Source: Daldinia sp. FL1419 (taxonomy: Eukaryota > Ascomycota > Sordariomycetes > Xylariales > Hypoxylaceae). From it: DNA of 64,000 nucleotides. How positions within the stretch are numbered: position 1 is the stretch's first letter; each line of letters begins with the position of its first letter. The stretch is taken from contig MU623407.1 of NCBI GenBank assembly GCA_025201765.1, positions 1 through 64,000 on the forward strand. The letters are read 5' to 3'. Below the pieces are notes generated by a model. It was not told where the DNA came from. It was given only the letters and a program-made list of their open reading frames with translations, and did not search any database. The translations under genes were made by a program, and so were the position numbers. Positions 25,595-36,658 of this stretch are shown one piece after another.

Positions 25595-28411
25595 TTAGAT
25601 CTTGTATACCAAGTCACCATCCGTGTACCTGTACCGTTGCATTAGTATCAACGATTCTCAACATATAAAGAAAGCCAGAAAGTCAGAAAGCCACTTACAT
25701 AATCTGGTTCGCATCATCCATCTTCTTAAGCGCCTTAACAGCTTCCTCTCTCGAGAAAGCGGCTTCTCTCCCCTCAATGCGCTTGTTGACAGCCTCAATG
25801 ACTCGGGCCACATCGGCCGAGTCGTCTTCGAATAGTTCCGTGTTGAGAAGCTGTCCTAGCGCCGTCCTGAACGCGGACAGCCTCTCGGGTGTGATCGGCG
25901 TATCGATATTGAGATCAGCCGCACCGGCAGCTAGTTCCGCATCTTCTTGAGTCTCCTCTTCCTGCGTTTCCAGCTGCGACGCTGGCACAGAGGATGCGAA
26001 TGAGAGCTGAGAAGTTGCAAGCGCATTTGATGAGGATGTGGGGCCGGTTCTGTTAGAGCGGCGTGGCGTGGCGTTGTAAAGATCTTCGTCTTCGTCGTCG
26101 TCGTTTCCTCGTGCGGGAGTACCCGGTGTCTTGCTGCCATTCGTACCATTAGTACGCCGGCTACCGTTAGTGGACGGCTGGCTGCGCGCAGTCGTGCGGG
26201 TTGACGGGGCGGTTCTACCGCGAGCCGTCGATCCCCTGTAACTGGTATCACCACGATCGCCATCGTCATCGTCGCTCTCGGAGGAGGAGGAATCTGACTC
26301 AAGCCGTTGAGTACGTCTGCGCTTCCGTTTCGACTCATCTTCAACTACTTCCTTGAATAGGGCAAAGCGGAGAATAGCTTCGGCTGCCAACGCGTCCCGT
26401 TCTTCTACTCGGTTCGAAAGCCGTGACTTGGCGTGTGCAGTTGCCAAACGGATCAGCGTCTCTAATGTACGCACGGTTAGAGGAGATGTTCTTCTTTGGT
26501 TACCCTCCATCTCGTCATTACGCAGTCCGACGTATATTTCCGCAATACGTTCCGAAGCGTCCTGGGTTAACACGGGCTTGACTCTCGTCTTTGCGTACTG
26601 GATATACTTCTTCATGAATGGGATACTGAGAACTTCCCGCTTCTTATTGGCGCCACGGCCAGTGGTAAGGGTAACACCTGCATGCAGCATTGCGTCGTAC
26701 TTCTCGTATACCTCTGTGGGTCTCTGGGTAGCATCTTGGCTTTGTAGTGCAACGCTAAGGGCTTGTTGGGCGTTCTCGCGAACGGGAGCACCCTCGTCGG
26801 CGCCCGGTTGTCGGTAACGATGCATGCGTAAAACATGCTCAGAAACTTGTCGGTCTCGAGTGTCTTCTATATCATCTGTAACGACGAACAGCAAATCGAA
26901 ACGCGATAGGAGAGAATCTGGAAGGGCAATGTTCTTGTGAGGATCCTTGTGTGTATCGTATTGGCCGAAAATAGGATTGGCAGCTGCAATGACACTACAA
27001 CGGGCATTGAGTGATGTATGAATACCTGCCTTGGCAATGGTAACCGTTTGCTGCTCCATGACTTCGTGAATAGCAACTCGATCGATATCCGACATCTTGT
27101 CAAATTCGTCAATACAGACAACACCTCTGTCTGCCATAACCATAGCACCGGCTTCTAGCCTCCTTTCACCGGTCTCTTTGTCGGATGTCACAGCGGCCGT
27201 TAGACCAACACCTGATGAACCACGACCTGTTGTTGCAATGGCCAACGGCGCGGTATTAAGCACGAAACGCAGAAGTTGAGACTTGGCTGTCGAAGGGTCA
27301 CCAACCATGAGAATATTGATATCACCTCTGAGATGTGTACCATTCTCCAGGTTCTTCTCCATACCACCTAACAGCATAAGTAAGATTGCTTTCTTGATGT
27401 AGTCGTGACCGTATATACTAGGCGCCAGCGATTGTGATAACAGCTCGAAAAGATTCTTCTTTTTAGCAACCTTATTGATATTGCGGATGTCGGTGTCAGT
27501 GATGGTCGCTGTTGCCACACCACCGCTTGCCTTAGATGAGAGAAGGACGACGTTATTCGCTAGAATGATAGTCTTGAAGAGCGCACTATTATGGTTGGTA
27601 TTTCGGTTTCCCAGTGTTCGGAAGATACCGACGAGTTGGACTCTGTCACCGGGTTTCACTTTGTCAACTAGATCGTCGTCGAGTATGACGTCCACACCAC
27701 GGGGAAGCTGGCCGGCGGGGGCTCTTTCGGGCATTTCTTGAATAGAAATAGTCTGATGATCTCTATATGTGCAGAACCCGTACTCTGTTAAGAGCGGGTT
27801 ACCCTCCTCGTCCTCTTGAGGATAAACGCTTGAAGTAGTCACACCGTTTGTCATGGTCTGATCGCGATATTCGCGGAAGTGGAAAATGTTTTTCCTCTCG
27901 TTATAATGTACACTCTTTACGACCTTTGGCCTGATGAGCGAGCATCTTGTAACGATACCTTCGATCGATACCATATGGTTTAGGTGGTTTGACGACAAAG
28001 TTCTCGGGTTGCAAGCATTTAAACCGAAGCTGCCCGCCCAAGCGCAGTAAAACAACGTATCTGGATCGGTCTGTTCCGGTCGTGCTTGAGGAATAGTTTT
28101 TACGATCTCTTTGAGGGCGTGGTTAAAGGCCAAGGTGTAGTCAAAAGGGTCGAATAATAAGCCGTCTGCAAGTTCTGGGTCGTGGTCACGGACATGGTCT
28201 AAGTTGACGACTAACCGCCTCTGGTTCTTTTGAAGCATTAGAATGATGTCGGATCTGTAACTCCTCGCATGCTGGTCATCTATAAATAAGAGCGGTTATT
28301 AATATCATCATGTTAGCACTACTTTGCAACCAACTTACGAGGATCGAGGAATTCCTCGGCCAAACGAATACGCTCCTTGGCCGCTTCATCTCGAAGCATA
28401 AAGCTATCCAT
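25595..28411 (-). CDS. mcm3: DNA replication licensing factor MCM3, MCM2-7 helicase subunit
   Basis: Three exons on the minus strand: 28339-28411, 25699-28279 and a 34-nt terminal exon 25595-25628, giving 895 residues. The AAA+ core carries Walker A GDPSTAKS (about residues 351-358), Walker B CIDEFDKM (413-420) and the arginine-finger segment LLSRFDLLFVV (about 481-491). The N-terminal OB-fold region includes VSIEGIVTRCSLIRPKVVKS. The GDPSTAKSQLLRF and TGRGSSGVGLTAAV context is typical of MCM3. A long acidic/Ser-rich linker (roughly residues 680-800) precedes the conserved C-terminal helix region. Without the last intron the frame would stop at NQIM; splicing at GTAAGT adds YTDGDLVYKI, an ending in keeping with the family. 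MCM3 is part of the replicative helicase loaded at origins in G1. Its promoter carries MCB-type cell-cycle boxes. Confidence 0.97.
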
Positions 28412-29360
28412 GATGCCTCAACTTTTTCTTCTTCTTAATTTTCTTATTGAATGAAGCAAGACAGCCAGTCACAATAACTAGACAGAAAACCGAATGCCAC
28501 GATAGGTCTTAGTGATTGAGTGTGGAGGGATGTGGCATAGGTGGGGGTGAAGCTTGAAGATCTAAGTCGAGTTTGTTAGGTGACGATGTTTAGGATAAGG
28601 GGGCAGAGGGGAAGTAAAAAATCCATGTCGCGTCTCTAAACGCGCTTTTTGTGTAGAACGCGTTCTTACTTGATAAAGTGGTTGCAGGCGACCCACATAT
28701 CAATTAAAGTCTAAATCTGGTAATCTAATTCCTCCGATTACCTCCGGCTACTAATCTCAGTGCCTACAAGTTACGTTTATAGGCATTTAGTATACAAATA
28801 TCAGACATACCTAGGTAGGTAGGTACTTATGAAAAGGAGAAGTTATTTGTGAGTACGAAAACTTGTAAATAAAGGAGATAATTTAATTCGACCTGCCTGC
28901 CTACTTCATGTAAGTAAGTATCTAAAGTACACGAGGGGTTTCATGCATCCGGTCAAGAAATTTGAGTGCATCTGGCACATCTTGGAGAATAAATGATTGG
29001 CGTGATGAAGCAAGCCGGTCAAGATATTAGTTAGTATGCTCCTGCAAGTCGAGCTACGGCGCGTAATTTTAGTGGTCTAAGCCCGACCGGAACCAGCCGA
29101 TAGCACGTTTCAATAGTCTAAATAGCCCCTAGATTCAGCCACAAAACCTACTTTCTAGCAGTGAGATTGCCGTCATCCTTCCAAGTATTACTTTGGTACT
29201 TCCCTATTTCCTGCCGCACCAGTTTCCGACACCGTAAACCTAAACTAAACATCAACGTTCGCATCCACAAATACGATATACTCGTTTACCTTGGAATTAT
29301 TGGTGTCGCCTTCTAGTTTCGCTATTTTTATTGTCGGTTGTTGCGAAGTAGAAGCGGATC
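28412..29360. promoter_or_regulatory. Divergent mcm3/exo70 promoter with MluI cell-cycle box cluster
   Basis: This 949-bp region separates the two divergent start codons. On the mcm3 side a canonical MCB, ACGCGT, lies at 28658-28663, about 247 bp upstream of the mcm3 ATG. Two further ACGCG-type cores lie close by (AAACGCGC at 28638-28645, and GTCGCGTC at 28627-28634, read on the minus strand as GACGCGAC). MCBs bind the MBF complex (Mbp1-type/Swi6) and drive G1/S transcription of replication genes in yeasts. Three in 37 bp next to mcm3 is a strong contextual fit. An exact TACCTAGGTA palindrome is at 28808-28817. No obvious TATA box was seen on the exo70 side. Confidence 0.6.
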
Positions 29361-31324
29361 ATGGCCGTAGGATTGTCTAATAGTCGCCATGCCGCTGATG
29401 AAGAAGCTCGTGCCGAAGTCGATGTGCTAAACTCGCGACTAGAAAAGACGACTCAATTAACCAAGAAGATTCAGGCATGTCTGGGGAGATTGGAAGCTAC
29501 TGGAAAGAGCGTGCGAGAGGTGTCGGGCCCCCTGACTGGCGAAACCAAGAAGCTCCAGGTCCTAGGGAACAGTGAGCTTGTCCCTTTTTATATATCATTC
29601 AGTAGCTCCGCGTTCTGTATCTCGTGCTAATTTCACAAATTTCCATAGATATCGACGCCGTGATCGCAGCTATCGAGAGACTTCGCCAACCGGCCGACTC
29701 AAAGAATGACGAAGAAGCGATTATCCGCCAGGGCCCTGAGAAGGCCGGCCTATCCAACTACCTAAATTCTATCAAGCGGTTGAACAAGGCGCTGGCTGAT
29801 ATGAAGACGTCGAACCTGCGCGCAAATCAGCAAACCATGACTGATCTCCAACGCTTAATCAAGTCTGGGAATACTCAACTCGAGAACTCGTTCGACAAGA
29901 TGTTGCGGGCCGAGACACCTCGCTCCATTGAACCGCTACATTATATCACTAAAAACACGCCGTTCCCCTTATTAACCCAGGATAAGATTTCACGCCTAAG
30001 CTTAATGAACTCTTATGTGTCCGATAACTCTTTGTCTGAGAACCCGCTAATCAAGATTTATGCCGATGTAAGAGGACAATATCTACAGCAGACTCTAGTA
30101 AACCTTGCATATGCAAGTGTGAACACGGCAAAGAAAAAGAGTCCAGACGCTATTTACCGGGCTGGCACCAATGGAATCGGCATGTACGCGCAGGCCATGG
30201 AAGGGTTATTTGTTGCCGAATACGACAATATCTGCAACATATTTATGCGACAAGACTGGGGACCGGCTTTCCAAATGACCTGTCAAGCCCCGCTGGCTGA
30301 ATTGGCTCGAACAATTCGAGAACTCAACAATCACATCAAGGCTCATCTCAACACTGATTGTTATCTCGCATACGAAGTCATTGAGATAATGTCCAATTTG
30401 TCCAACAATATTGAAGAACGCACAGGTGAACTAAAATCTACACTAGCCGCCGCATTGAAACCAGTGCGTGAGACGGGCAAGTCTTCACTTGCCGAGCTGC
30501 TTGAAGAGACGAAGCGGAGGGTGGGGGTATTACAAGCCCTCCCCTCGGATGGTTCGCCGGTGCCCATCGTATCAGAGACGATGCAACGCTTGCAAACCAT
30601 GGTTGACTTCCTCCGTCCAATATCCAGCATTATGATCTCGCTTGGGGACGGCGGTTGGAGGTCAGGCGCTGCCGCGAACACTAGTATGGACGGAATTCCT
30701 AGTCTGGCATCGTTCGACATCGGCGCCGATGGGAAGGAGATTTTTGCGCATTATTGCACTGATACGATAGATGCGCTGATGTCAGCGCTCGAGCAGAAGG
30801 CGAGGGTATTGCTAAAAGGAAAGTCCATTTGGGGTGTGCTTTTAGCCAACAGTGTCACCATAATTGAACGCATGATTCGGGATTCTGACCTTAAACCACT
30901 CCTGGAAGGCAAGCTTGGCGCCTTGGAGGGTTGGCGCAAAAAGGCGAAGGCATACTATGCTGAGGCATGCAAGGACGTATCGATGCACTTATTTGATGTG
31001 ATCCACACAAATCGGACTCAACGGCCGCCCTCTGGCTCATCCGAATCAGCATCCATTCTCAAGGGACTTAGCAGCAAGGACAAGGACAGCATCAAGGCCA
31101 AATTTCAAATTTTCAACGCGTCTTTTGACGAATTAGTAGCTCGACATAAGACATATAGCATGGAACGGGAGGTGAGACAAATGTTGGCCAAGGATATGCA
31201 GCAGATGCTTGAGCCTCTTTACAATCGCTTCTGGGACCGGTACCACGAGATAGACAAGGGCAAGGGCAAGTATGTCAAGTATGACAAGTCGTCGATTGCT
31301 GCCGTCTTCCTGAGCCTCTATTGA
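29361..31324 (+). CDS. exo70: Exocyst complex component EXO70
   Basis: Two exons: 29361-29571 and 29649-31324 (77-bp intron, GTGAGC donor, CATAG acceptor), giving 628 residues, the normal length for fungal Exo70. The N-terminal 90 residues form a heptad-like coiled coil (AEVDVLNSRLEKTTQLTKKI) that continues across the splice as GNNIDAVIAAIERLRQP. The C-terminal half has the Exo70 helical-bundle pattern, including LVNLAYASVNTAKKK, a YDNICNIFMRQDW segment, and the final WDRYHEIDKGKGKYVKYDKS with basic residues near the end that bind membrane phosphoinositides in this family. Exo70 marks plasma-membrane sites for exocyst tethering of secretory vesicles and is important at hyphal tips. The gene diverges from mcm3. 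Confidence 0.96.
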
Positions 31325-34300
31325 TAAGGATGCCGAGACATCTGCCGATCAGCTTAAAGCCAGCCGAGCGGTTTGAGTGTCGCGAAATATACCAAACAGG
31401 CCTTACACCAGGTTCGTATGTGGCGATCATCATATGATTCGTTTGCGATGCTACAGCATAACACATAGGGTCGCAGCTGTAAGTTTATATCTAATTATTC
31501 CCGGGCAGGCTTTCAATATAAGCGGTAGCTAAATTTTGAGAGTGAAGCTTGGATGGGAGTGGGGGTCACCGGGCCAAGGTGACCGAACCAGGAATGATTC
31601 ACCACGAATCTCCGTCACGGTACCAAGAATTTGGAAACACACGGAATGCGCACTGCAACGGGCGATTTGTTTTGTTGTTTAGAAAATGATACCCTTTTGG
31701 CCCGCCTTGAAGTTTCAGAGGAGGGATTATTGCAGGGGGATCATCTGCCGGACCTGGTCATGTTCAAGTATCTTCTTTGTCGAGAATGGCCTGATGAGTT
31801 GTATTCGATGTAAGACCATGTTGCCGTCGTTGGGGCCGTGGGGACCAGCTCCACTAGGCTGAATCCCCAGAGGGAAGATGAGATATCAAAATGTGATATG
31901 TGACTAATGGATGCTGGGTTGGACCAAGAAACATGTGCCTGCAGCGACGATCGAAGGAACATCAAGGTCATGGAGAACCCCATCCCAGAGTAACGCCTTT
32001 TCAGCAGGATAAGCTCCTTTCCGCCAGATAATCCAAAGACTGGGAATTCTTGTGGGCCAGGTTATCCGCGTTGCTATCCCCTTGGCATTTGTTGCTTAAG
32101 TAATGTCTTCCCTTCTCGGTCGACCTGCATGCAGGGAATCGATGGTGCTTCCTTAGCAGGGCCATGGGCCATGGGCCCCCTCAAGGTGAGGTCGGTGAAA
32201 TTCTGGGTCTCCTCTCTAGAACCAGGAAGCAGCGGCAACCGCCAGAAGCCGTCGTCATTCTCGTACTCAGTCCGGTCCATTCCCGCGATATGGGATCCAG
32301 GACCTTGGTGTAGTTGATTAATTCGCCTATTGCCATGCTCGCTACCATGCTCATTGCCATGTTACCATATTCGTAATTCATCCCTAGCCAAGTGGACCAC
32401 CAAGCAGACCACCAAGTAGACCACCAAGTAGCAATGTGGCTTTCTGCCCCTAGTTCCTCCACGTCTGCTGGACGAAATGTACCCCTCTTTCCAATAAGGC
32501 ATTCCGATTTAGGTATATTGGTTTAGGAATTGCTTTCAAATCGTCGTCTACGGTCCTCCGCGACCTTTGACCTAGGTATGCCACATGCCACACAACCCAC
32601 ACAAGAATATCTGGCTAATCAGCCCGTGGGCCACCCAGTCAGTCCCAGTCAGTCCCAGTCGCTCATATCCTGGGCGATTTCCCTGTTACACAGCAGCGAC
32701 AGCGCAGCGCAGCGATGCCCAATTCGATTCGTTTGGCTCCACAAGATCCGTCGCTTCCTCCAACTTGGGAGAGACTGACGAGACTGCTGCGAGCTAGTTA
32801 GCCAGCTATCTAGGGTGGCCTTGCCTGGTTGGGTGCATCCTAGAGGCACACGCGTACGCGCACTTATATACATAACGTCTCGTACCTGTCGCTGCTCTTG
32901 CTCGCCCACTGCGCCGATAGAAGGCGGACGAAGGGCTTTAGGAGCACGGACTGCCAATCCCATCCCCCCATGGGGGAAGACCGTAGCCCCAGTATGTAGG
33001 TATTGCAGCCAGTTCGCTGGTAGCTAGGAACAAACCGCACTGGCAGCGAATGAGACGGAGCTGTGTTATGTCCTTCTGCAACCCGCCATGCAGGACCGGA
33101 CAGGACAGGAACGATTCACGCTGCACTGACCGCACACCCTGCCCGTTTGTGCTCCACTGAACCGACCTAGATCCTCGTCCACCACCCACCTCCTCTTCCA
33201 ACACAACATCGCCAAGTCTGCTCCTTAGCTGCTATGCATACTGCAGAAAGCCTGTTAGCATCCTTCCTACAGGGCTGGGAATGTCTATTTCGCGGCAGGC
33301 TCTGCTTCTCCCATTGATCTATCTACTTCGTGGGCGATGCGGACACGATTTGGTTGGAATCTGTTCGCAGCGCGAGCACGTATGTACCTACATGTGTATG
33401 TACGAACCTTGAGCACCCGCTATTTGGCCAACCAATGCTATCCCCAGAACTCGAAAGAGACCACAATAATCAATGATGACAAGCAATGCTCCCAATGCTT
33501 CCACGATAACAGGGGCGCGAGGCAACATGCCTCCCCTCCCGACCCTTGCCGTAGGGGGGCTAGCCGGGTAGGCTTAGGCAGGCTCACCCACTCAATCTTT
33601 TACTAGATGACGGTGGTGATGATGATGATATTTCCCGCCACCAGGGTTTCATTGCCATCAAGAAAAAGTATATCAGATATCAGAATGCACATCGGTGATT
33701 CGATATCGTCCCCGCTGACCCGAATACTGATCTACTCGGGTTCGCCTCCGTGTTCGGGGTGATTGGATCTCGGCCGACGATGGGGTGACGGGGTCGCCCT
33801 TGGTGAGTGAGTGGCGGCAACAGCAGCATCAAGAGGGTGGGCAGCAAGGCAACAGGGCACCTTATCGATGCTACTTATGTAGTTATTCTCCGGGATGGAC
33901 GGACCTACATGGCCTTTCTGTTGATCAGTCCCGAGCCGTCCGCATTCGCCTACCTAAACATTGCTTATCCATCCTTGTCCTCCACGTAACTTTCGACTTC
34001 CTCCTGGTTCATTATGCCGAGGCATATAAGAGGAATGGCGACAGGTCGTTTCCATACCTCGCTTCTTCCATGACCCATCCCGGTTCGTGGGTTAATAGCT
34101 CATGTATATGATGATGTGCGCACATACGTTTATGTATGTATAATCCTAAAACAAAGGGAACTACGTGGTCCACGTTTATCCAAGTATAATGCCATTATCA
34201 TTGCGAGACGTATGTCATAGATGTCATCTTATTGTCTCGTAACCCTTAATACCATGAAACTTATAACCTAAATAGGGAAATAAATTGTAACATGGGATTG

Positions 34301-36429
34301 TCCTTGGGCAGCTCCTCGCGGTCGTCAAGCACGGGTTGGAGTCCTTCATTAACCACGATGGACGGTTCAGCAGCGGGCTTCGGTGCGGCGTAAGCACGTT
34401 GCACACACGTACATGACAGCCCTGTAAGCAAAAAAACATGATCTCGGGAGCGATGATAGTCGTAGACGAAACCCAAGACGCGTGTCAGATAGGCCCCAAA
34501 TGTCCATATTGGAAGTAATCAGCATCAACAACGTGATTCAATCATTGCTTCGGTACCATGGACTCCGCCTAAGGATTTTCCCACCACTCCCGGTGCGATG
34601 GTCACCGCAGCGCTACGGCGCCGAGGATCTATAGTCGATGGTCGATGGGGGCCATCAAGACTATATTTGGGAGGCGAAACCTTGAACATGCAGATGTACG
34701 GGGATCCTAAGGTTCAAATCGCAAGGGTGTATTCACGAAGAAGCAAGGACAAATATGGGATTCTGGGGTATGATAGAGTGTATCATGACTAAATGCATTC
34801 ATTGATTGATTTGGTTCTCGTAGCATGCCTTGGTATCATCGACAGTAAGCATAATCATCCCAAATTGCCCGCGTGACAAGGTATCGATACAAGAAAATAG
34901 ATAGAAATCACACGTTCTCGATGCCATTTCTCCTCCGATAAAACAAAAAACTATTTCCCTTCCTAGACGTTTATTCCCCATGTAAGTTGGGACATTCCGG
35001 TGGGCGGCAGTAGCTGTTCCCTCCTTGGCTGCCGTCCAAATTCTCCCGCAAAATCGTACCAAACCATAGTTTTATGTCCATCTCAAATAAGGCTGGAAAA
35101 AGCACCACGCTTTATTCCCCAGCCTGCTGCTGTCTGTTTTTGGATCTCATATCCAACCAAGGTGGGTATAACCAGGGGTATATCTTCGCGTCCTGACTAA
35201 GAGACCAGTAGGCTAGCAAGGGAATTCCCGCTATGCTGCGGGTCCATCCGGCATCTGCCCACGAGCTCTCGGGGAACAGGTGGAAAGGAGGAGAAAGACT
35301 GAGGGGGGAATAAAAAAGAAAAAAAAAACACCATAGCTCCATCAGTACTGTATACCTAGAATATAGTGAAGAAAAATCACCCATTGACCCTACGCCCTGA
35401 CACATGATGATATTCAGTTCCTAACTCTTTGCAGCGCCCAAATGTCACACCAAAAAAAAAAAAAAAAAAACCAGTACCCGGAATCCCTGCGTGTTGCTCC
35501 ATATGAACTCCAGTTCGCATCCGGGCCCCATCCCAAGCCAACAATAAAGAAAGGAATGCCAAATCAGGATGCATGTAAGAAAAAAAAAACAAGAATACTA
35601 AAATGCAATAAGGGCTAAACCAACGCAGCAACGCACGGCCATGCAACAACGAAAGTGGTACAGGAGGGGGTGGTCAGGGTGCATGGAGTCGAGGTGAGCC
35701 ATAACGAACAAGGTGCGTGGGAGGAGTACATAGGAGGGGGGAGGGAAGGATGGGTTCGACGTATGGTAACGAGGAGTTGCAGTGCAGTTTGCAGAATGCA
35801 GCATACGTAATACAACCAACACAGGGCCCTCTCCCTACCATCCCAGTCCGAGGACGACAACCTTTAGAGAGAGCGAGAGAGAGAGGTAGAGAGATGTACC
35901 GTCGAGACAGGGTGTCGCACACACCATAACGCCGTCTCATCGTCAGCCTTGCATGCCGGGGGGGCGAGCCCAGGTGAAGGTGTTGTCGGTACTCTCTCTA
36001 TATGGTACGTATGTAAAGATAGTAGTAGTAGTAGTAGTAGTATAGTAGAGCAAGGTTGAGTCACTAGTGTGTGTAAGTGAGTGACCTAGTTCTGCGCGCG
36101 ATGCTAGCGTGTAGTGGTAGTAGTAGCAGGTTGTTGCTTTGAAATTTTATAATAATTTTTTTTCCTCCGTTAGCGGTTCCTCCATATCCGCATCTTATAC
36201 GGCTTAGCAGCTCGAAAGCCCAGCCGAAAAAGAGAGGTTGGAGGGAAAACAATTGGTGAAATTGTGGAAGCGAAGACTGCTCCCAAGCTATCGCCGGTAG
36301 GGTCTTCGTCAAGGGCGAGGTAGTAGGAGAATGGGGAAGAGACAGAGATATGTGCTTTGAGAGGGACAGTAGCCGAGCTTGTGGATCTGTGACCCCGTAG
36401 CTTGCATCCGAGGGAAAGGGTAATGTCTC
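31325..36429. other. Gene-poor region with simple repeats
   Basis: No recognisable protein in 5.1 kb. It holds an imperfect tandem of ACCACCAAGTAG-like units (about 32392-32432), AGTCCCAGTC repeats (32638-32660), an A20 run (35452-35471), A-rich tracts (35311-35330, 35579-35590), a GA-rich tract (35867-35895) and a (TAG)n microsatellite (about 36020-36044). The last 400 bp before 36429 probably include the 3' untranslated region of the small minus-strand gene that follows. Many overlapping short frames on both strands have no shared features. Confidence 0.45.
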
Positions 36430-36552
36430 TTAATCGGGACACCGTGGGCAGGCATAGTTGTTCCCGCAGTAGTCGTGGGTGCCGAAGTCGACTGCCTTGC
36501 AGCAGAACGTGCAGCAGCCATCGACAAGAGGTTGATGCTCCTTGACGCACAT
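36430..36552 (-). CDS. Small cysteine-rich protein, 40 residues, unknown function
   Basis: A 40-residue frame with eight cysteines (positions 2, 13, 14, 17, 18, 29, 35 and 38), arranged as MC, GCCTFCC, YC and CPRCP. There is no signal peptide or membrane segment, so if made it is intracellular; paired CxxC motifs suggest metal binding. The start context is CAGTCACCATG, a good fungal initiation context, and a TATATAAA box lies 99 bp upstream with a CT-rich leader between. Together these make chance less likely than for other short frames here. I do not recognise a named family. Many fungi have short proteins starting with MC and ending in Cys pairs, but I cannot prove homology. Alternatives are a chance frame or the first exon of a longer gene. 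No transcript evidence is available. Confidence 0.4.
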   Translation of the reverse strand: MCVKEHQPLVDGCCTFCCKAVDFGTHDYCGNNYACPRCPD

Positions 36553-36650
36553 GGTGACTGGCAGGTGTGCCGAAAGAGGATTAGGGGGGAGTTGAAGCTT
36601 AGCTCGAGTGTCTTAATAAAAGAGTCTTGTCACTTTTATGTGGACGAGCT

Positions 36651-36658
36651 TTTATATA
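36651..36658 (-). promoter_or_regulatory. TATA box upstream of the small cysteine-rich ORF
   Basis: On the minus strand this reads TATATAAA, followed by AGCTCG and a CT-rich leader, with the ATG 99 bp downstream. Spacing and leader composition fit a core promoter driving the cysteine-rich frame at 36430-36552. Confidence 0.4.
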
